From positions 1 to 16,074 of the forward strand of contig SLKH01000296.1 in the NCBI GenBank assembly GCA_007134665.1: a stretch of DNA of 16,074 nucleotides. The letters run 5' to 3'. Below, piece after piece: positions 7,911-15,918 of this stretch (position 1 is the stretch's first letter; the number at the start of each line of letters is the position of its first letter). Source of the stretch: Balneolaceae bacterium (GTDB lineage: Bacteria; Bacteroidota; Rhodothermia; Balneolales; Balneolaceae). Below the pieces are notes generated by a model. The model had not been told where the DNA came from. It was given only the letters and a program-made list of their open reading frames with translations, and did not search any database. Position numbers and translations under genes: made by a program.

Positions 7911-8834
7911 TTAAGTCCGGTTTTCGACTTCAAGCGATTCGAGAATATTAAGGTAGGAATTATATCTATCAGGATGTATCAACCCTTCTTCGAAAGCTTC
8001 TGCAACGCGACATCCGGGTTCATGACTGTGAGTACAATTGTAAAACTTACAGTCATTCCTGTATTTTTTCATTTCAGGGTAAAATAGTGACAATTCGTAC
8101 GGTTCAATATTGACCAGGCCGAGTTCACGGATACCGGGTGTGTCGGCGATATATCCACCATCTTTTAGTTTGATCAACCGGGCAAAAGTTGTGGTATGTT
8201 TGCCCTTATTGGAATAATTTGAAATTTCACCGACAGCGAGGTTTAATGATGGGTCAATGGCGTTTAACAGGCTTGTTTTACCGACCCCGGATGGGCCGAT
8301 GAATACAGATGTTTTTTGGCTGAGTTCTTGCTTTAGTGTAACAAGGGTATCAGGCTGTTCTATAGATGTGAAGATAATTTTATATCCCAGGCCTTTGTAA
8401 AGGCCATGAATATCATCCAGCATATTCAGATCTTTTTTTCCGGCGAGATCAATTTTATTTATGATAATACCTGGATTTACTTCATAAGCTTCACATGTAA
8501 CAAGAAACCTGTCAATAAAACCGGTTTTCAATTTAGGTTTTCTCACAGAGAGTACTGCCCATGCCTGGTCAATATTGGCAACAAGTATTTGTTCACCCCG
8601 TCGTCCATGCGTAGCTTGCCTGGGGATATAGTTTTTTCGTTGATGAATATTAGTAATAGATCCGGTTTTATCATCTTCATAGTGAACATCAACGAAATCT
8701 CCGACTGCGACCGGATTGGTAACCTCCTTGTCATCCAGCCTCAGCTTTCCCCGCAGCCTGCAGTCTGATATATTGCCGTCTGTTGCAACCTTGTACCATT
8801 TACCTGTTGACTGAATGACAAGGCCTGTTTTCAT
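7911..8834 (-). CDS. rsgA: Ribosome small-subunit biogenesis GTPase RsgA
   Basis: This 307-residue protein is a circularly permuted GTPase: the G4 motif NKID (126-129) comes before the P-loop GPSGVGKTS (180-188), GKHTTT (211-216, G2) and DTPG (231-234, G3). An N-terminal OB-fold spans about 1-75. The C-terminal zinc knuckle uses C262, C267, H269 and C275. RsgA binds the 30S subunit late in assembly and hydrolyses GTP when 16S rRNA is properly folded. Length is normal. Its ATG shares one base with the lon stop codon (TAATG), so it is the second gene of a lon-rsgA operon and probably translated by termination-reinitiation. RsgA is a non-essential but growth-promoting factor in other bacteria. 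Confidence 0.97.
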   Translation of the reverse strand: MKTGLVIQSTGKWYKVATDGNISDCRLRGKLRLDDKEVTNPVAVGDFVDVHYEDDKTGSITNIHQRKNYIPRQATHGRRGEQILVANIDQAWAVLSVRKPKLKTGFIDRFLVTCEAYEVNPGIIINKIDLAGKKDLNMLDDIHGLYKGLGYKIIFTSIEQPDTLVTLKQELSQKTSVFIGPSGVGKTSLLNAIDPSLNLAVGEISNYSNKGKHTTTFARLIKLKDGGYIADTPGIRELGLVNIEPYELSLFYPEMKKYRNDCKFYNCTHSHEPGCRVAEAFEEGLIHPDRYNSYLNILESLEVENRT

Positions 8835-11371
8835 TACATCATTGCTATCTCTTTTTTTGCATCACTTTGTGAATCATTACTGTTGATCCTGGTCTTGTGT
8901 GATTCAGGCACACTGAAGAACTCTTTTGGGTCCTGAATTGGCTGTTTATTGAGCACCAGGTCAAGCAGTGGGTCCATTCTTTCCAGGTATTCCACTTTCA
9001 GGTCACCGATAACATCTTTTTCAATTTCGTCTACATCCTTTTCATTCTTTTTCGGAAGCAACACTTTTTCAATTCCGGCCCTTTTAGCAGCAAGTACTTT
9101 TTCTTTTATACCTCCTACAGGTAATACAAGGCCTCTTAATGTGATTTCACCGGTCATAGCAAGAGTACCCTTTACTTTTCGCTGTGTAAAGATTGACGCT
9201 ACTGCAGAAAATAGTGCGATTCCCGCCGATGGCCCGTCTTTTGGTACAGCTCCCTGTGGAACATGAATATGAAGATCCCAATACTTGAAAGCGTCTTCAG
9301 GGATGTTGAGCTGATCAGAATTTGCCCGTAAATAGGAGAGGGCAAGCATTGCAGACTCTTTCATTACATCACCGAGTTGCCCGGTTATATGAAGTTTTCC
9401 TGAGCCTTTTGAGACACTGGCTTCTATAAACAGGATATCTCCACCGTAAGGTGTCCAGGCAAGGCCGGTTGCAACTCCGGGAACTGTGGTCCGTTCTGCA
9501 GCATCGGAAAAGAATTTCCGTTTACCCAGAATTTCCGGGATATCGTTTTTCCCTATGCTCAATTTATCAATTTCCCCGGATGCAATTTTTGAAGCTACAT
9601 TCCGGCACAGTGCTCCGATTTCTCGCTCAAGATTCCTGACACCCGATTCCCTGGTGTATTCTTCGATAACCCGTTCAATCGCAGCATTTGAAATACGTAT
9701 CTGTTTACTCGTCAAACCATTTTCTTCAATCTGCTTTGGAATCAGGTATTTTCTGGCAATCTGTGTTTTCTCCTGTAATGTATAACCGCTGATATTGATG
9801 ATTTCCATTCGGTCACGCAGTGGTGCCGGAATCGTTTCAAGGGAGTTCGCAGTTGCGATAAACAACACACTTGACAGGTCGTATTCAAGTTCAAGATAAT
9901 TATCGGAAAAACTGTTGTTCTGTTCCGGATCGAGTACTTCAAGCAGGGCAGAGGTTGGATCGCCCCGGAAATCGGAGCCAACTTTATCAATCTCGTCAAG
10001 CATAATTACCGGATTTCCCTTTCCTGCTTTCTTCATAGCCCTGAGAATCCTGCCCGGAAGTGCACCGATATAGGTTCTTCGGTGTCCTCTGATTTCTGCT
10101 TCATCATGAATACCACCCAGGCTGAACCGCTCAAATTCACGGTTCATGGCACGTGCAATGGATTTTCCGAGTGAAGTTTTACCAACACCGGGAGGCCCGT
10201 AAAAGCACAGAATCGGGGCTTTCATATCCTTTTTCAGCTTCAGAACAGCAAGATATTCAATGATTCGTTTCTTGACTTTTTCAAGCCCATAGTGGTCTTC
10301 ATCAAGAATTTTACGTGCTCTGTTCAGCTCCAGTTTGTCTTCTGAATATTCACCCCATGGCAAATCAAGAATCCATTCGATGTAACTGTGAATAATTCCA
10401 TAATTTGGTGAAGAGTTAGGGGTCATTTCCAGGCGCTGAATCTCTTTTTCTACGGTATTTATGGCTTCTTTGGAAACCCCCTTCTTTTCTTTCAGGCGAA
10501 CCCGGAGTTCTTCTACATCCTGCTGTTCACTGTCCTCTCCAAGAGCTTCCTGAATCGCTTTCATCTGTTGCCGCAGGTAGAAATCCCGTTGTTGCTCATC
10601 GATATCTGTTTTTACCTTGGATCGAATCTCTTCACTAAGGTTCAATACCTGAAGCTCCTTGTTAAGGTATTGCATAATTTTCTCCAGCCGCTTAGAAAAC
10701 GAACGGATTTCGAGCAACTCCTGCTTTTCTGCGATATTCACTTGCAGATTTGATGAAATGAAGTTAAGTAAAAATGTCGGGCTCGAAATGTTATTGATGG
10801 CAATTGAAGCCTCGGAGGGGATGTTGGGAGAGAGGTTGACAATTTTAACTGCCGTTTCTTTGATAGATCTGATCGATGCATCCAGTTCGACACCTGAGAT
10901 ATCCATATCCTGGGCATAACTAACAATGTCAGCCCTGAAGAAGGGGTCACTTTGTGTAAACTGATCAATTGAGAAAATCGTTTTGCCCTGAATTACAACG
11001 CTTTTGCTGCCATCCGGCATTTTAATCAGTTTCAGGATCTGGGCTGCGGTGCCAATTTTATAGAGGTCCTTCGCATCCGGATCTTCGATTGTCTCATCTT
11101 TTTGAGTGACAACCCCGATCGTCTTGTCAGTTTCATAAGCTTCCTTTACCAATGCAAGAGACCGATCCCGTCCTACGGTAATCGGTACTACGACTCCCGG
11201 AAATAAAACTGTGTTTTTTAGCGGAAGTATCGGCAGGTTGTCAGGAATTTCGGATTCTGTAAGCCGGCGTTCCTCTTCTTCTGACATGAGGGGTATAGCC
11301 TGTTCGAAATCATCGAATCCCTCATTTTGATCTTCAAATGATGCTCTGATTTTAAATCTGGGTTCAAACAT
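8834..11371 (-). CDS. lon: ATP-dependent protease Lon (LonA type)
   Basis: This 845-residue protein degrades misfolded and regulatory proteins in the cytoplasm as a hexamer. The N-terminal LON substrate-binding domain spans about 45-240, preceded by an acidic, poorly conserved stretch of about 40 residues (EEEER at 31-35). A coiled-coil-like linker (about 245-320) leads to the AAA+ module with Walker A GPPGVGKT (392-399), Walker B VIMLDEID (455-462) and a sensor-region RDRME (519-523). The C-terminal protease domain (about 628-808) has the catalytic dyad S715 in PKDGPSAG and K758 in GGIKEK, spaced 43 residues apart as in E. coli. The C-terminal tail past 810 is hydrophilic. It is the first gene of the lon-rsgA operon; a 167-bp upstream gap contains an 8-bp inverted repeat but no CIRCE-type heat-shock operator that I can see. 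Confidence 0.98.
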   Translation of the reverse strand: MFEPRFKIRASFEDQNEGFDDFEQAIPLMSEEEERRLTESEIPDNLPILPLKNTVLFPGVVVPITVGRDRSLALVKEAYETDKTIGVVTQKDETIEDPDAKDLYKIGTAAQILKLIKMPDGSKSVVIQGKTIFSIDQFTQSDPFFRADIVSYAQDMDISGVELDASIRSIKETAVKIVNLSPNIPSEASIAINNISSPTFLLNFISSNLQVNIAEKQELLEIRSFSKRLEKIMQYLNKELQVLNLSEEIRSKVKTDIDEQQRDFYLRQQMKAIQEALGEDSEQQDVEELRVRLKEKKGVSKEAINTVEKEIQRLEMTPNSSPNYGIIHSYIEWILDLPWGEYSEDKLELNRARKILDEDHYGLEKVKKRIIEYLAVLKLKKDMKAPILCFYGPPGVGKTSLGKSIARAMNREFERFSLGGIHDEAEIRGHRRTYIGALPGRILRAMKKAGKGNPVIMLDEIDKVGSDFRGDPTSALLEVLDPEQNNSFSDNYLELEYDLSSVLFIATANSLETIPAPLRDRMEIINISGYTLQEKTQIARKYLIPKQIEENGLTSKQIRISNAAIERVIEEYTRESGVRNLEREIGALCRNVASKIASGEIDKLSIGKNDIPEILGKRKFFSDAAERTTVPGVATGLAWTPYGGDILFIEASVSKGSGKLHITGQLGDVMKESAMLALSYLRANSDQLNIPEDAFKYWDLHIHVPQGAVPKDGPSAGIALFSAVASIFTQRKVKGTLAMTGEITLRGLVLPVGGIKEKVLAAKRAGIEKVLLPKKNEKDVDEIEKDVIGDLKVEYLERMDPLLDLVLNKQPIQDPKEFFSVPESHKTRINSNDSQSDAKKEIAMM

Positions 11372-11415
11372 AGTTTAATTTTTTCAAGTTCATCTGTTAT
11401 CAAAGCAAAAGAAAC

Positions 11416-11467
11416 GCCATAACAATTAACACTACCATATAGTCATACATTATACTTTGGTTATGGC
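11416..11467. promoter_or_regulatory. 8-bp inverted repeat in the lon upstream region
   Basis: GCCATAAC (11416-11423) and GTTATGGC (11460-11467) are perfect inverted repeats with 36 bases between them, 45-96 bases upstream of the lon ATG. The arms could be operator half-sites or pair in a leader RNA. By rough count, a repeat this long could occur by chance in such a gap about once in five tries, so it is a weak call. Confidence 0.25.
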
Positions 11468-11538
11468 AAATTAACATCAGCACTTAATATGCCTGACAGT
11501 TGGTCAGTAAAAGAGAGGTAATTTCTCGTCTTTTAATT

Positions 11539-13080
11539 TTATGGAATATAAAATTTTAGTCCGGCCATTGAAAAACCGGTTATCTCTTCAGTTGGCCTTA
11601 ATGACTGGCTTCGAAATTGCACTCCAATATTCAGGTCAAAATATTTGGTTTCCAGGCCTGTTCCAAAACTGATGTAATCAGGTTGACTTGGTGTAATTCG
11701 CAATCCGGCCCTTAATGGTATAAAGGATAAAATCCTGATTTCAGTTCCCAGGTATGTAACCGGACGGGTTGAACTGAATGCACTCTCTACAAGACTGAAA
11801 CTGAAGTCCCCCATTAACTTTAGTCTTGAGACCTGAAAAAGTAACCCCGTATGTATCATTGTAGGGAGCAGTGATGAGAATGCATCAGTATTCCCGGTTT
11901 CTACCTGCATAATCGGGTGCCCGCCATTCATATCGAGAAAATGAAATTGTTCGCCAGGACGGCCGAGAAAGTAACCTTCCGAAAGCTCAGGCAGCTCTGA
12001 AGTTTCAGTAACCAGCTCACTGATCGATACATGTCTTGGGGAATCAGTATGGTAGATAAAACCGATATCCGTAATAGAGAGTGAGATTCTCAATGACTTT
12101 CTTGTACTTGGATCTGATATGCGAACAACTGAAAGGTCATCACCAAGTGTAATCAGGTAGGTCAGGCCGAGGTCAAGGCCGGCGCCAAAACCGGCCGGAC
12201 GAAACAGGTCAGGGCGATTGATTTCCCGATCATACGGATTTTGGCCGTTTCTGAAACGATCTGCCATATCAGTAAATCTGCCGGTTGAGTAATAATTATA
12301 TGATCGGTGACGCTGAAAACCGGGCCCGTCGCTTATGGAGCGATAGTTGTCGGTATAAACGGAATTTAAATATGCTCCGCTGACAACTAATTTTGGAGCA
12401 ATTCCTACTATCAGTTGGCTAAGTTGCGGGATCAGCCCGTTGATAAAAGAAAACGATTCTGCATATCCAAAAGACAACTCATGTAATGCCTGAAAATGAT
12501 GTGAGAGTGAGCGATCCAGGTCTATTCCGGATTGGCTGCCGAAAGATGTTTGATCATAGTAATTTCTGCCTATGGTAAATCGATTTGAATATCGGGTTCT
12601 CAGTGCAACTGCATAACTTTTATCAAACCGTGACCAGTGCATTCCAATCCAGTGAAATTCACCCCTGGATTGATGTGTGGATTGCATCAAGTCATTGGAA
12701 TAATTACGGTTTATAAATTCTGATCTGTTTTGTGTGTTAACCGTATTCCACACGGGTGTAAAGCCGGAAGTTTGATCAAGATATCGGCTCCAGTAATTAT
12801 GGAGGCCGTCACTTTCCAGGGGAGAAGAAAAGTAACTCCCGAAATTACCTGCAGCTATCTGAAAGCTGTATTCCTTCTCCTGTATATAGAGATTTGCCGG
12901 ATTGATAAAGAGTGATTCATATCCGGTTGTATACGCAGTTCCCCCCCCACCCAGTGCTGTATTCACGGGTGTTTGAATAATTTGTGCATTTGTAGATTGA
13001 AGATAACTAAAGGAACAGAAAAGGATCAGAATGAATGATCTGATCGCAAACCTGCACTGAAGTCTTCCGGAATATGTCAA
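11539..13080 (-). CDS. Outer-membrane beta-barrel protein, DUF5723/FadL-like
   Basis: This 513-residue protein has an N-terminal signal peptide (basic residues to R14, hydrophobic FILILFCSFSYL, likely cleavage near STNA/Q at 29-33). The mature N-terminus contains TALGGGGTAYTTGYESLFIN followed by PANL, the 'GGxGTAY...NPAxL' pattern of FadL/PorV-like and DUF5723 barrels. A middle segment, LRISLSITDIGFIYHTDSP (329-347), is also typical of DUF5723. No transport substrate can be named. No ATG is available near the start: the frame opens with TTG at 13080, which overlaps the uvrD stop codon (TTGA, four bases shared), and the signal peptide begins in the right place after it. This supports translational coupling to uvrD. 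Eight consecutive Gs on the coding strand at 12941-12948 encode part of the Gly run near codon 46; the frame is intact here. Confidence 0.7.
   Translation of the reverse strand: MTYSGRLQCRFAIRSFILILFCSFSYLQSTNAQIIQTPVNTALGGGGTAYTTGYESLFINPANLYIQEKEYSFQIAAGNFGSYFSSPLESDGLHNYWSRYLDQTSGFTPVWNTVNTQNRSEFINRNYSNDLMQSTHQSRGEFHWIGMHWSRFDKSYAVALRTRYSNRFTIGRNYYDQTSFGSQSGIDLDRSLSHHFQALHELSFGYAESFSFINGLIPQLSQLIVGIAPKLVVSGAYLNSVYTDNYRSISDGPGFQRHRSYNYYSTGRFTDMADRFRNGQNPYDREINRPDLFRPAGFGAGLDLGLTYLITLGDDLSVVRISDPSTRKSLRISLSITDIGFIYHTDSPRHVSISELVTETSELPELSEGYFLGRPGEQFHFLDMNGGHPIMQVETGNTDAFSSLLPTMIHTGLLFQVSRLKLMGDFSFSLVESAFSSTRPVTYLGTEIRILSFIPLRAGLRITPSQPDYISFGTGLETKYFDLNIGVQFRSQSLRPTEEITGFSMAGLKFYIP
12941..12948 (-). 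repeat. G8 homopolymer in coding sequence
   Basis: Eight Gs on the coding strand begin about 132 bases after the TTG start. Gain of one G would give a TGA about eight codons later; loss of one G would give a TAG about 29 codons later. It could therefore act as an on/off slippage site. Alternatively it is a by-product of a Gly-rich motif. Confidence 0.6.
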
Positions 13081-15380
13081 TGTATCACTTTTAATTTGGC
13101 CGCTCTGAGCATCAGGGTTTTTTGACCCCGGCCCTTGAAAAATACAACAACCCTGGTATCAGAGCCACTGCCGTTTCTGCTGATGATTTTTCCCTGTCCG
13201 AACTTTGAGTGTAATACCTTTGCACCTGTCTGAAAAGGATCTTCTCCATTGTCATAATCGTACTCAATTGTGTGTAAACTGTTTCCCCGACTTTTGCTAT
13301 TGTAGCTATTCTTCGGTGATCTCCAGTCATATTCAACATGTACAGATCTGGTATTGTTTGTACCTGAAGCCGACATTTGGTCATTACCCTGTTCAATCGT
13401 CGCACCGGTTTCAGTTCGTACGACACCCGGGTCAACTTCATTGAGAAATCTGGACCTCAATTGGCGGGTTTCTTCCCCAAATTTAAACCTGAGCTTGCAA
13501 TAGCTGAAAAAAAGATGCTTTTCAGCTCGGGTGATTGCAACATAAAACAGTCGTCGTTCTTCTTCGATATTCGCTTCTTCTCCGTCGCGTCCACCCATTG
13601 GGAAAAGGTTTTCCTCAAGTCCAACGATAAAAACTACCGGGAATTCCAATCCTTTGGATCCGTGTATGGTCATAAGAGTCACTGCCGGTTTATCCTCATC
13701 GTATTTATCGGCATCGGTTATCAGGCTTATTTCCTGTAAAAATGACCCGAGAGAAGGGTTTTTATTTGTTTTTTCATAGTAAGAGATGGCGTTCTGCAAT
13801 TCCACCACATTATCACGCCTGGTAAGTGATTTGGGGCTGCTTTCTTCAATGAGTGCCTTCACATAACCACTCTGTTCCAGCATTTTTTTTGTAACATCCT
13901 GAAGTGAGGCACCTTCATTGAGCTCATTTCGTAATGTATTGATCATCGAAACGAATTTTCCTATCTGAACTTTTGCCGGTTTATAGAGATCGGCTGATTC
14001 AACATTTTCGATGATACTCCATACAGAACGGTTCTCTGACCTCGATTTTTTCAGCAGGTCATTCAGGGTTTTTTGTCCTATTCCCCTCGAGGGCTCATTG
14101 ATAATTCGAAGCAGATTTTGTTCATCATGAGGATTGATCAAAAGTGTTAAGTAAGCCAGTACGTCTTTGACTTCTTTTCTTTGATAAAAGGAAAGCCCGC
14201 CTACCAGTTGATAGGCTATATTTTTTCGCCTGAGGGCCTCTTCAAATACCCTGCTTTGGTAATTTGTGCGGTAGAGTATAGTAAAATCATTATTATCATA
14301 ACCCTTCCTGAGTTTCAGGTCATGAATATAATTGACAACCCTGTTGGCTTCATCTCTTTCATCATAGTTTTCAAGCAGGGTAATGGTGTCGCCTTCATTG
14401 TTATCGGTCCAGAGTGTTTTTTCAAGCTGCTTTCTGTTTTTTTTGATGATTGAATCAGCGCATTGAAGAATATATTTGGTCGACCTGTAGTTTTGTTCAA
14501 GAGGTATTTCCACAGCTTGGTCATAGTCATTCTTGAAATTCAGGATGTTGCTTATATCAGCTCCGCGAAATGAGTAGATACTTTGAGCATCATCGCCCAC
14601 CACACAGATATTTTGATGGGCTTCCGATAACATTCGGGTTACTTTATACTGGGCATGATTGGTATCCTGGTATTCATCGATAAGGATATACCGAAAACCA
14701 TTTTGATATTTTTTAAGAATCTCCGGGTGGTTATTGAAAAGTTCGATCGGCCGGACGAGCAGGTCGTCAAAATCCATTGCATTGGCTTGTTTTAGCCTTT
14801 CCTGGTAAATTTTATAAACCCGCGATGTGATATCGTCCAGTGTGCTTTGGACAAATTTTTCCAGATAGGTATCGGGTGTGATCAATTCATTTTTTGCATC
14901 ACTGATTTTACGCTGAATTGTCCTTGGTTTTACTTCTTTGGCATCAAAGTTTAACTCTCCCAGAATCAGTTTGATTGCTTGTTCTGAATCACTCGTATCA
15001 TATATACTGAAGTTTTTTGAGAATCCTATCTTATCCGCTTCGAATCGGAGTATTTTCGAAAATATGGAGTGAAAAGTCCCCATCCAGAGCCGGTTTGCCC
15101 TGTCATCGATCAGTCTGGAAATGCGCTGCTGCATCTCCCTGGCCGCTTTATTTGTAAATGTGAGTGCCAGTATATTCTGAGGAAGTGTTTTTTGCTGCTG
15201 CAACAGATATGCAATTCTGTAAGTCAGTACTCTCGTTTTACCACTGCCGGCACCGGCAACAATAAGCAGGGGGCCATCAGTATTCGTAACAGCACGGCGC
15301 TGTTGTTCATTGAGTTCATTTAAAAAAGTTGGGTCGCCATTCTGAATAGTCTTATCAGGGTGAAGCTCGAATTTGCGCAT
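13077..15380 (-). CDS. uvrD: UvrD/PcrA-type superfamily 1 DNA helicase
   Basis: This 767-residue protein is a 3'-5' DNA helicase acting in nucleotide excision repair, mismatch repair and displacement of blocked proteins from DNA. The helicase motifs are in order: Q-motif LNEQQ (23-27), Walker A AGAGSGKT (42-49), motif II DEYQD (235-239), motif III GDDAQSIYSFRGA (262-274), motif IV NYRS (297-300), motif V TIHGSKGLEF (571-580) and motif VI VAITRAE (614-620). A low-complexity Ser/Asn/Asp-rich linker (about 655-715) leads to a C-terminal Tudor-like domain (about 718-767) starting GAKVLHSKFGQGKI, as in PcrA/UvrD, where it binds partners such as RNA polymerase. Length is slightly above the usual 720-750. 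It is first in a two-gene unit with the outer-membrane protein, whose start overlaps its TGA. The alternative name is pcrA. Confidence 0.96.
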   Translation of the reverse strand: MRKFELHPDKTIQNGDPTFLNELNEQQRRAVTNTDGPLLIVAGAGSGKTRVLTYRIAYLLQQQKTLPQNILALTFTNKAAREMQQRISRLIDDRANRLWMGTFHSIFSKILRFEADKIGFSKNFSIYDTSDSEQAIKLILGELNFDAKEVKPRTIQRKISDAKNELITPDTYLEKFVQSTLDDITSRVYKIYQERLKQANAMDFDDLLVRPIELFNNHPEILKKYQNGFRYILIDEYQDTNHAQYKVTRMLSEAHQNICVVGDDAQSIYSFRGADISNILNFKNDYDQAVEIPLEQNYRSTKYILQCADSIIKKNRKQLEKTLWTDNNEGDTITLLENYDERDEANRVVNYIHDLKLRKGYDNNDFTILYRTNYQSRVFEEALRRKNIAYQLVGGLSFYQRKEVKDVLAYLTLLINPHDEQNLLRIINEPSRGIGQKTLNDLLKKSRSENRSVWSIIENVESADLYKPAKVQIGKFVSMINTLRNELNEGASLQDVTKKMLEQSGYVKALIEESSPKSLTRRDNVVELQNAISYYEKTNKNPSLGSFLQEISLITDADKYDEDKPAVTLMTIHGSKGLEFPVVFIVGLEENLFPMGGRDGEEANIEEERRLFYVAITRAEKHLFFSYCKLRFKFGEETRQLRSRFLNEVDPGVVRTETGATIEQGNDQMSASGTNNTRSVHVEYDWRSPKNSYNSKSRGNSLHTIEYDYDNGEDPFQTGAKVLHSKFGQGKIISRNGSGSDTRVVVFFKGRGQKTLMLRAAKLKVIH

Positions 15381-15454
15381 AAAATTCAGGTAGTCAATCT
15401 TAAAAATTATTCTGAAGCCAGAAATTACAATATATTAAACGTGCCATTCAGTAA

Positions 15455-15472
15455 CAGGGTATCTTTACCCTG
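15455..15472. other. Hairpin upstream of uvrD
   Basis: CAGGGTA (15455-15461) and TACCCTG (15466-15472) pair perfectly around a four-base loop, about 75 bases upstream of the uvrD start. On the minus strand a T-run precedes rather than follows it, so it is not a classic terminator for upstream genes. It could sit in the uvrD leader. Confidence 0.4.
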
Positions 15473-15589
15473 AAAAATGCCGAACGATTTTTCAGGATTA
15501 AATATAAGGAGTTTCAATTTGAACAGAGAATATGAAGCGTGAACGAAAGATGATGATTTGGATATCCCGGGTAGATTTGATGTCGGATA

Positions 15590-15784
15590 TTATAAGATAT
15601 AAGGATTGATGAGATCAACAAAAAACCCTGATCTGTTTCTCTGTTTGCTCCTTCCTTCAATTAAATTCAACACCGCACCTTCTGCAAGGGCCGTCAGGGT
15701 TTCCTGGAGCTCAGCCAATTTGGAGAAGGATATTTTTCCGTTCTCCAAATCATAGTTCTTTATTTTGATACGGTGTTTATGCAT
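15590..15784 (-). CDS. Small hypothetical protein, possibly a truncated N-terminal fragment
   Basis: The first ATG of the frame is at 15784 and gives 64 residues; an upstream GTG at 15817 would give 75. The sequence has no membrane segment or signal peptide. The stretch ISFSKLAELQETLTALAEGA followed by VLNLIEGRSKQR reads like the start of a longer conserved hypothetical family (of roughly 200 residues as I remember it) in which the protein continues well past this point. Here it ends abruptly after FFVDLINPYIL. After the TAA the same frame stays open for another 54 codons to a second TAA at 15425-15427, but I recognise nothing in that extension. It may therefore be a decayed gene. A TAnnTTTG match lies at 15911-15918 upstream on the same strand. 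The short palindrome ACTTGA-AC-TCAAGT at 15823-15836 is also upstream. Neighbour upstream is a HigA-like gene. Confidence 0.5.
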   Translation of the reverse strand: MHKHRIKIKNYDLENGKISFSKLAELQETLTALAEGAVLNLIEGRSKQRNRSGFFVDLINPYIL

Positions 15785-15918
15785 GAAGTCAGTTGATTTT
15801 ATTTCTTCGTGTTGCACTTATTACTTGAACTCAAGTTAGTAAAACTCTTGATCTTAGAATTATCTTATACCACCTACCGAGCACAGAACAATTCAGTTAG
15901 CAGGTGAACTCAAATCTA

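Noticed and set aside
11449..11454. TATAAT on the minus strand upstream of lon
   Set aside because: It has no properly spaced -35 box, and primary-sigma promoters in this lineage use a different -7/-33 pattern; AT-rich DNA gives such hexamers by chance.
11493..11507. CTGAC/GTCAG hairpin after the outer-membrane protein gene
   Set aside because: The stem has only five pairs and no T-tract, so it is too weak to call a terminator.
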